In this document: in pieces, positions 21,301-27,600 of the stretch
Numbering within the stretch: the stretch's first letter is position 1
Layout of the letters: each line of letters begins with the position of its first letter
Assembly: GCA_946541745.1 (NCBI GenBank)
Contig: CAMNJY010000008.1
Coordinates: 1-33,454 of the forward strand
DNA length: 33,454 nt
From: an uncultured Prevotellaceae bacterium
GTDB taxonomy: Bacteria; Bacteroidota; Bacteroidia; Bacteroidales; Bacteroidaceae
Direction: 5' to 3'
Made by a program: the position numbers and the translations under genes
The notes under the pieces: generated by a model
What the model saw: only the letters and a program-made list of their open reading frames with translations
Told to the model about the DNA's origin: nothing
The model's database searches: none

Positions 21301-21605
21301 GCCAGACAGCCACCCGCAGCATCGTCTTCAGCACCAGCCTGAGCAACCTCGGCGGCAGCGACAAGCCTGCTGCTGAGGCGGCCATCCCAGGCACACTCAC
21401 CGTCAGCGCCTCCCGCCACAGAGTGCTGGTCACCAGCACCCTCGACGCCCCCGCCGACGTGCGCATCGTCAGCATGACGGGCATCACCGTCAACACCTTC
21501 GCCATCCAGCCCGGCGAGACGGTCGAGACCCGCATCTACACCCCCGGCGTCTACATCGTCCAAGACGCCGACGGCCGCTACCTCAAAAAGCTCGCCGTCC
21601 GCTAA
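9390..21605 (+). CDS. Giant secreted GGGN-repeat beta-helix-like protein (about 4071 aa) with C-terminal T9SS-type sorting domain
   Basis: Uninterrupted ORF (track starts at a TTG at 9366; ATGs at 9390/9393 preferred). Hydrophobic N-terminal segment TTVLALLLNIATLGVVLP. About three dozen [VIL][YF]xGGx motifs in the N-terminal half. GLUG-like segment near 19065-19250. C-terminus VRIVSMTGITVNTFAIQPGETVETRIYTPGVYIVQDADGRYLKKLAVR* resembles a type A T9SS CTD. Confidence 0.85.
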   Translation: MMKIYSYSKSRSKRRTTVLALLLNIATLGVVLPTGQLQRSVFHLQSAQAQIHIGGNVYGGGNAGDLTGSTSVTVRAGNLEGSVFGGARQANVGGNTFVHVDGEHISGDITINYVYGGNDISGTVGNNSEATRTVPAELQKATANGIDDSYDAFTLVTPERTVTSTTGEGGQAVTTTSQPFSIFIGQMFGGGNGAYDYRAGTAETNPYFGMTLPEVNKTYQEIRGGTYGYVFAGGNNATVKGAADICIDNAVEPMTANGHLTLPETVNLSNLSAELDKPYNQRLMDMGLNITTFKRGYNFQRVFGGNNMADMHIQPTWHLEDGKIGSLYSGGNEGDMTSPIGLLLEIGKKDPATGLVRPSEIEVVNVFGGCRKANVEPLDAPREEGGEAVTEILSPEGYKFPNDLAARVLVRSGHITNVYGGNDITGHVRGGTAIGVYTTIGGSVYGGGNGSYAYTDNDKFKGDVLWGDFYYDVNSILGNAEGTAFTGLQSAEALNRHRPNAEQVSIRIWGPDEATPTVVKGAVYLGGNSASLATSSKAKPKVELKIGSHVIAESVFLGNNGENMVDAQEGGVLWQYAQKQLHYQTGSTESEEEVAFSTMDLTDKEVFAKYMEGCAMKLIPSVVFDNEANGDPDTYLGHTAYIGSFFCGGNVGSMMIDGVEQINFNHKVTIYDKLVGGCNKANVEAHDGMNAFYEGGLLGSRDAATGNKLVLDLEGLQIEPKRWADDSKTALVWNVIDGEGEPTTVPTALPAGGTPTDADKARRLKNGHVYGGCYESGHVDGNVVININETLMDRNKLFDKLEYESGEPKLYEGGYKITQRNTGVILNEQGMDVLGSALNIFGGGYGRYSEIWGSTTINLNKGYVFQIFGGGEKGAVGKRKETAAGMPDKDDNGDYSYDYNAAYSTTINLKGDSRWPGVARFADGDDPGMAEAEFIYGGGFEGIIAGDTHVYLGNGRIFNSFAGSCNADILGHTETYVGLNTSNANDTGFPWIRDHIYGGNDLGGEIKGSASFASHVSTEAAGMVYHPAGAGVAEPTTASAYTEYLQGHVGNIFGGCYGDYDYTSAPYKEHVKKKPALDNAFVNIRPITNEGNAFTHVFGAGQGYSGYREGDNSQNRSYVLIDIRQSVDKFKTAEVFGAGAYDGLGMDFKPEDVTTANADKATAIIDLVHGELSAAYGGSFNEGITRRTMVNVPAGATVKIGKIFGGAYGNSTVRPCDVYESNVNYASHDAETSAIYGGNNSERRTVYTKVNIGSKVYSNKQRGYTASVYGAGFGPNTWAEYTEVALNSGAEVYEVYGGGQNGKVFNAESVQAYMQAYKTTPPATITTDQYSGDWKTEAWPEAWTFGKYYTPDEGFTNYNTDSKFNLSNASLVRTAEMDDRDRKSYRYNTNVIINEGATVAGYAYGGGRGAGATIAGTTYIALLGGTVVKDLYAAGTSGAVIDMMGIGHYDQTANPNGFTASSNAYILGGTARNVYGGGWEGHVGYHIGNVEQSNDHDIDGETHVVIGRPGGTSLTDGQPAIARNVYGGGEGGSIYGKAHVTMNNGYIGYRYTVPGGSTTGTYAEVLDDATEGDNLLDKAGNIFGGGYVANSFTDESAIKMYGGTVRGSLYGGGEIGPIGRGTALPEKQASRPEWAFVNNEATIYKGGKASVELYGGHVMRNVFGGGRGFDNWGGDGTKFMSEEVLATLDKSVKGFVFGSTDVHIRGGEVGTVYNVTHGGYGNVFGGGDVGYVYSATGTKKGVRKTQALSEMTNGLPNDGGGYYYSKWVEEDRIQCELSLDCNVVVEPYCQVKPGQEITINNTYTEGQYVPTEELNSLLNKTADKAQWDKINYESGVTIHNAVFAGGNVTIGSDLTYVNTGTVYGNVSAALRDVYNRDLITIGTEHTGGLYGDGNLTMVDGWRELHIDNFGTDYYSQNQEISKEEYDNMSDRERAYFVLNYRCKSEVTDNNGTVHGKGSRMTSDEFKDAFAYEVYPNIEDNPSYQAGFILADGTPNPEYFEELGFCSLYAGRLLNTIQRCDMAAIWGSRIVLQGARDRVPEKADYARYTLNRVGELSLNQRKAQNTSEPKDNKKHGNYFGIYSMVNYLGNLTSDVFFITNEQATAAGVSNDEYSYIRTTNSSREENAANGTTTYYEWKKSHAGQPNRNNATCPNKVSLASGVYLELIREESEKKPDSEKEWGLITGVVELDLIDVKTGLGGGYVYARNQHGTKTWHPEWSKVNLSPYNATARTYKRFVYDETESNLKEIETSGNFVHNTKQIVDDCYPNANAYHGADKSPAHYWYIKGSVYVYDQYISAYTGAASAYAQTVSIPLTISAASHGKLTLRDVQPNLYAYYGDDYADGQRQPLGTGSVIVNGITYHAGDPIDYWSYQSLTAADQQHFVPKVYNTIAECEITVNGKTTTYPEGTVLLPNDYTALKNRVPAIANPDNENDPAGQYIYDKERKEWVTFDHVFREANVIGHNQGFILTYDMNNPGLWDDYYTLKTDKNEKISAEAYNEKDKSGSYKVDHSLYYESPTYSPKVSGVYGQKVYKPGDIIPSSVYHNYTANVASYVGEGQATVAQAYVMTDSWSGKNVNGEDQQLAKGTPVYEANYAPEVWAAMPKAEAKLCTSTLQISETEYIYVGQLISTAEYDGLASRLTGVALTNYFDGAYYVTQGGKYGGSYYTTNQAYRALDAWCDLSATDRQNFIFNYDALDLLIDPTYAGGYGFKPQYDGYKPGTTQRQIDIHSATAQYDGHTPLSPNIYSTTQPIDYEAEFSPTDVHQSELGNYYHNDSQTLTYTDENNQTVTINTGYDARIKRPAFEDIPNERVHWSPILISAPGTYYVVKQPFIRGDLPYTVGQQIDQTLYNSLTDNERANNIREVNITEELAEKDEDTNQYKQKYYFYCRESYTVGEKGEGVPFTSLTNVDNKTTYAVGEPVPQDIFITEDTYRSLHNLQTGFIIHGTAPIETATFYVAREPDIYDLKKEKIISVIYLYEYQESDESGNNITPVSERHIVNIHINFESGIPEIGSLTPPDIVLPGTTVGLNIPSVAPGAFEITSAGWEIFPSEGDADLHKNGLPYENNNTPMYWYQNNYYVAYYAQTYLGKTYSNAVPVSVANYHDLKKVMEDKQHHYYIDHEDVDRASKIYINDYTVTDASGTETPESQNGLALFRQLFDLSVLNGSSVATDPATGLITQGDLTGHALLKPRVKAGQNLEFILRANQTAPGGATAWTPIGDDTNCFEGNFHGDGYTVSGLDHSLFGRLCGNVYNLGVTGSFTSAGVADSGDGFVENCWIKTTATSRPEGAAAVNPVFGTATDNTQLVNSYYPASNAALYTATAGSGSATRMPDQAFYNGTVAYNLNGYYLAKRYYDHTAPAGSTDGNTAYTYLKPNTADGTLQPLSGSYPSQYVYYPLDKTDKKYGYVEDRYAYPDFIYANGTIPENADARLLADGLSYAPIWPDDYLFFGQMLTYGYNDQRPHEPLPAHNVKSGNGRLPGGDESNRVYRAPAYFRSKVMGVAHYNPWANLAGHSADGLHEAYPNMTAIDFTGCNDVSAPYRQGFVTTLNGSVMELPGAFYPPLLDNDGLTGIANRDLTKNLLIYIPESTADAATAEGMTRTVVNNYNSDPSYWDYDTDNGSGYRRVAENKTAVNAHIVERTEGSGSTPPYQSLYDHYLVDRQDFNAPIAYTFTEDKRMWYQRKPDNYVTTAWTDHDNDEATAPVRTTTGWEGVCLPFEAELVSTHQKGEITHFYSGGLQSRDDSPVSIGHEYWLRSYTGGSVSATDSKVFEATMSYPAALVGSTAKDYTNTFLWDHYYSHNGYDDANRDDYQEDDAHNTYYKEPRTYEGYARLQAATPYIIGFPGRQYYEFDLSGDFLAENAAAPRPAKLDKQVISFVSTPGITIGVSDDETAGITADGYTFKPSYLNWSYTAAATVPTGFAGGTTSAYALSSTGASYDVLPTAAATAGTTIAEAFRPYFAAAPSPSRQTATRSIVFSTSLSNLGGSDKPAAEAAIPGTLTVSASRHRVLVTSTLDAPADVRIVSMTGITVNTFAIQPGETVETRIYTPGVYIVQDADGRYLKKLAVR

Positions 21606-21632
21606 AGGAAATCGCAAACTAACCGCAAAGAT

Positions 21633-24600
21633 ATGACACGCAATAAGAACAACGCACTAAGCACACCATTCAACACACACCACATCATCACCCGCGCCGT
21701 GATGCTCCTCCTGCTGATAGCGGCGGGAGCGGGCGAGACTGCGGCACAGATAGCCGATGGTTTCTATCAAATACGCAACCTCAACAACGGCGGCAATCAT
21801 CATCTTTGCCCAGCCACCACCACCTATGCCAGTTACATGCCATGGGTGACGACTTTCAAGAATCCAGACTTCAAAGAGTTTGTTTGGGAAATCAAGAAGA
21901 CAGACGACACCTATTATTATATTATCAACGTCTCAACAAAGCAATACATGACGTGGAATGCGGCTAACGACAACATGATAGTCCATCTTGAGACGACGGC
22001 CACCCCCACTGACAACATGAAGTTCCGCATTTCGCCAAACGGGAACTACCTTAAAATACAGCCATACCCCACAACAGGCGACCTCTACCTGAATCCCTAT
22101 GGAGGTAATAAGGACAACAAGACGGGTCCCGAAGGCTGTCTTGGTCTGTACAAGGCTGACGACCCTGGTTCGCGATGGGAATTCAAAGCCATCAGCGCAT
22201 CAAGCTGTAAAATGCCGGAAATCACCCCTAACTATGACACAAGGACCGTCACCATGACACAGGCCGACGGGGCTACCATTTATTATACCACAGGCGACGG
22301 TCCGCTATGCTCGACGGCTACTGCATACGGGTCTGCCCCCATAATGGCGGAGAACTCGCTCTATACTGTCCGTGCTTACGCGGTAGACGCCGACGGTAAC
22401 ATTTCCGACATTGCAACAAAGATCATTGACACCCGTACGTCAGTGGAAGCGCCAGCAATCGCCCATGACGGCACAACGCTAACCATCACTTGTGCCACCA
22501 CGGATGCACCTATCTATTACACACTGGACGGCAGTGAGCCTACCAGTGCCTCAACCTTGTACAGCGGGGCTGTTGAACTTGAGCCTGAAAGGCATACCGT
22601 CAACGCCAAGGCCATCATTCCCCTGGCGTCGAGCACCACCACTACACAAATTATCGACCTGCGCACCTCGCTCCCCAAGCCGGTCATCACGCTGAACGCG
22701 GAAAAGACACAGGCAACCATCAGCTATAGCGGCGATGCCACCGACCGGCTCTACTACACGCTGGACGGCACCGACCCCACCACCAGCTCCACGCTCTATG
22801 GCGGCTCGGCAGTGGCCATCGACCCGGCTGTGGTGGATAAGGTGAAAGTCATTGCCTACAATGCCGAGGGCGATATCTGTTCAGCCATTGCCACGAAATA
22901 CGTCAAAGGTTACGAACCGCAGTACGTGGCCATCCACCAGAACGGTTCGGGCTACCTGAAGCTGAACAGCAGCAACATATCGCTCAACAACGACGGCACG
23001 TTCCGCTATGGCGATGCTTTCAACAATGACGGCAACTCCATTTGGGAAATCACCCAAGAGGGGTACCTAAAGAATCAGTATTACTACCTGAACGTGGCCG
23101 GAGGCTCAACGCTCTATCTGTCGGTTGACCCCGTCACCAGGTGGGAACTGGACGAGGCAGATGACAATGGCAAGATGAGCATCAAATACAACGACTTGTC
23201 ACTATGCAACAGCAGCGGCATCAAGCTGCTGGCCTCACCCACGGCCAGCTACCATGCCTGCCCTATCACGCTCACCGAGGTCAGCTGGAGCGGGCCTACC
23301 ACCGATGCCATCACCGTGCAGTCGCCACAGCAGACCACCTACCTGCGCCACTATTTCACACAGAAGTTCAACTACTCCTTTGTCGACGACAGCGGAACGG
23401 CGAAGAGCGAGAGCAACAAGGACCGCCGCGTCTATGCCACGCTGGAGTATGTCAGCGGCGGCAGCAACAAGGGCACCGACTGGGACATCACCGCCGACGG
23501 TGTCATCTACAACCTGAAAACCAGCGGCAACGTTGACGTGACGGCCACTTACGCCATCGCACCGTCCGACCCTATTGCCGCCGAAAGCCATGAGGCCGTG
23601 AACAGCGACATCAAATTGACAGTGCAGCAGAAAGTCTTTGCTGCCGATGCCGCCAAAAACTACCTCCTCTTCAGCATCAAGGGTGGCGACAGCGACCGCT
23701 ATCCCTACGATGACGGCATTGCTGAGGGCAACCCCGTAAAGCCCGACGGACAGGGCGGAACGAGAAGTGGCTCGCTACTGACCGACCCTGACTCCAACCT
23801 CAACCAGCAGATCAGCTGGAAAATCGTGGCCGACGCCATGGGGTTCTACTCGTTCCAGAACAAGAGCAGCGGGCGTTACCTGTACTTCGACGATACGCCC
23901 GACGCCTCCAGCGGCTTTGGCGTACTGAGAGTAGGTGCTACCGCCATTCCTGACGGCGCTGAAGGGGAAAAATACAAATTCAAGTTCTTTAAGCCCGCCA
24001 ATGACGGCACCTACGGCGACTGCTACTGCTTCATACCCTATGGCAGGATGGACGCCGTGTACAAAAACGACGGATTGGCAGCCGACTTATACGCCACGCT
24101 CAACAATGCCAACTACAAGGGTTCGTCGCCAAAGGTGATCAGTCTCTATAAATCCGGAAACTCCACATGGCGCATCTACGAGTACAAAGCGGAATACCGT
24201 TTAAGACCTAAAGGCGAAATCGTCATCAGCGGCCCCACGAGCGCCAACGCGCTGGGCACCTATACCGTCACCTCCAGCGATGGCTGGTATGGCAAGTATA
24301 TTGTTGGCTCACCATCGTCTGGCGACGCTCAAAAGTCGCTGCTGATCAACGGTACATACAATACCGACAAGATCATGTACCAGTGGAAGATTTCCGACTT
24401 AGACGGCTATGTCAGCATTGACGGCGGGACACAAGACGGCGAAGGAACATGGTCGAAAAACATAGTGAACAACAAAAGCCTGACCTTCAACATCACTGCT
24501 CTTCCCGCCGTGGTCACTTCCGGCACCATACAACTGCAGTGGCGGGGCGGCGAGGCAAAAGATGCTGCCGTAAACCCATATCGATGGTCGGGATGGCTAA

Positions 24601-27600
24601 CCTATCCCTTCACTATCTCTGGCGACGGAACGGTTGTGCTGACAGACATCGCCACCCTCGCGGAGATAACAGACGAGAATGGGGCCTATCGGCTGACAGC
24701 GGATGTCGCCGATGCCGCATCCGACCGTCCTGGCGTTACCACCTTCAACGGCATCCTCGACGGCAATGGCAAGACCATTGCCGGCCTTGGGGCACCGCTC
24801 TTCACTACGCTGAGCAACGGCGTAGTACGCAATCTGAACCTCAGCGGGGTGAGCATCGCCGCTTCGGGCAACGTGGGAGCCATCGCCGGCACGGCTGACG
24901 GCAGCAGCCGCATCTACAATGTGGGAATACTGAGCGGCAGCCTCAGCAGCGACGGCTACTGCGGCGGACTGGTGGGCCAGCTCGACGGCTACGCCCGCGT
25001 GGTCAACTGCTTCAGCTATGCCAGCATCACGGGCGGCACCACCGTGGGCGGCATCGTGGGCTACAACAACTACGCATCAAAGGCCAACGACCTGCGCACC
25101 ATGGTGATGAACTGCATCATGTATGGCGACATCACCGGCGGCACCAACATCTCGCCCGTCTATGGCGGACAGCACTCGTCGAACAACAAAGGGCTGAACG
25201 AGTATAACTACTGGCGCAGCAAAGCTCGCCTCGCCTATACCGCCTACAACGACCAGCTGGCCATCGACAAGGATGAATACCTGACACGGTTTCCCTTCTA
25301 CCGTCACATACTGAACACCCATCGCAACCTGGCTTCCTATTACATCTTCGGCGACTACGCCGAGGTCCATGTCGACGAGGTGGGCCACTGGGTGCTCAAC
25401 ACCGACGTGGCACCCTATCCTTCTATCGAGAAATTTCAGTCGAACACACGGAAAGTGACGGGTGTAAACACATCTGGCTTGCAGACAACGACAACGGCAA
25501 GCAGAGACTATGCGGGCAAGATGCTCACCGACCGCGGCAGCGGCGGCACGCTGGCTGTCACCGTGAAGATTGACGGCACGACCTACGGCTCGCCCAACCT
25601 GCCCATCACCGACATGGACACCCTGCGCTATGACTTCACCTACGGCAAGGTGGTGCTGCCTTTCGCCAACGAGTTTGACACCTGGCGCGACAAAGCAGAC
25701 AAAGACTATACCAAGGTCATCACCGGCTGGAGAATCACATCGGTCACTAAGGAGGGCACCGACATTACAACCTTCAGCATTCCTACCACCGAGCCTTACA
25801 ACTTCGCCGACCGCAACAACCCGGCCAAGGACATCTACGACGCCGTCAGCAACCCCTACGTCTTCGCCCAGGGCGGCAACTATATCGTGCCCTACGGCGT
25901 GACAGCCATCACCATCGAGGCCAATTTCGCCAACGCCTTCTACCTGAGCGACCCGGCCTACGACATGAGCTATGACGCCAGCTACGGCAATGCCACACAG
26001 TGCTGCGGCAGCGTGCCTGCCACATACCACGGGCAGACGGTGTACACCAATTTGGCTACGCTGACGGGCAAGATGAGCAATGCCACAAATCCCAACGCAC
26101 AAGCTATCGTGCTTGTAGGCAATTTCCATTACAACAACAACGTGCTTGGCGAAGTGTTCAATAACTGCACCGGCAAAGCCCTCACCATCATGAGTGCTGA
26201 CGAGGACAACAACCAGGAACCCGACTACGGCTGGTATTCCTATCATGTGAAACAGGCCCGGCAGCCCGCTCCGCCCATGCGTTTCGATTTCGTCCCAAAC
26301 ATCGGCATCGGCATGGCGGCCCGCGTCAACAGCAGTACGCCGAATCCGTCGATAGGAATATGGAACAACCGCGGATGGTTTGAACTCACCGAAACCAGCC
26401 TCTGCGTGATGAACGAGACGGAAACCGAGGACGGCAGCTATGCCGCTAACGACGATGGTCACGGCAACAACCGCTGGATAGCCAACAGCGGGTATTTCCT
26501 GGAGTTTGTGCGCGGCTTCAATGCTGCCTGTACAAAACTGTCATACGTTCAGATAGGCGGCAGTGCCTACGTGGAGAAATTCTATCCCGGCGGTCCTCAC
26601 TTTGCCAAGAACCATGCCTCCAAGCTTTGCCCCGTCATTGTCACCGGTGGCGAGATTGAGGAGTGCTTCATGACGGGCAAGGGTCAGAACAGCAGCGCTA
26701 AGGCAACAGGCGACAACATCTACTTCTGGAGTGCCGGCGGCAAAATGCACAAATGGCTCGGCGCATATATGGTAAAATCAGAGAGTGCCAACTGCAAGGT
26801 GACAGCCAAGATAGACCACGCCATAATCAGCCGCTTCTTCGGTGGAGGCACATCAGCTATAGCGCCAATTACGGGCGACATCGACGTGACTGTAAACAAC
26901 AGCAAGGTAGACTTCTACTGCGGCGGGCCTGAATTTGGCGACATGTCCACAGGTCGCAGTGTCACTACCCATGCCACGGGGACTACCTTCGGCGAGTATT
27001 ATGGCGCAGGCTTCGGTGGCACTTCCATTAACTACGTCAACTATCAGGACCAACATATCGCAACCCTTGGAGCCACTCACACTTTCACCGGAAACTGGGA
27101 TCACTTCAAGAACCACCGGCTGCAATATGAGGCCGGCAACGGCGGATGGGGCACCTGCTACATGTTCGACTTCATCAGCTACTCAGGCGGTACCGGTGGC
27201 GGCGTGGCCCGGTTCTACACGGGGTATGCCTCCTTCTCACTGGCTCAGACCGGCAACGTGACCAATGTGCTCGACAACTGCATCATAAAGGGCAACTTCT
27301 ATGGTGGCGGCTGTCAGGGTAAAGTCAACGGAACGGTGACTTCCACACTGACGGGCTGCAAACTTATGCAAAGCGCATTCGGAGGTGGATTTAAGCCCGC
27401 TGAAACGACGGTCACCGTATATCCCGCCACACAACCGGGCTACTCGGTATATAACAGGGAGATGGGCCTGTTCAGTGACTTTGACTACAGCACCGTTAAC
27501 TCACAGCTCGAAACATGGACTTGGGAAAACATGGCGGGCAAGTCCGACGGCGACAAGGATGACACCAGCCACCATCTATACACAACCGCCGAAACCGCCA

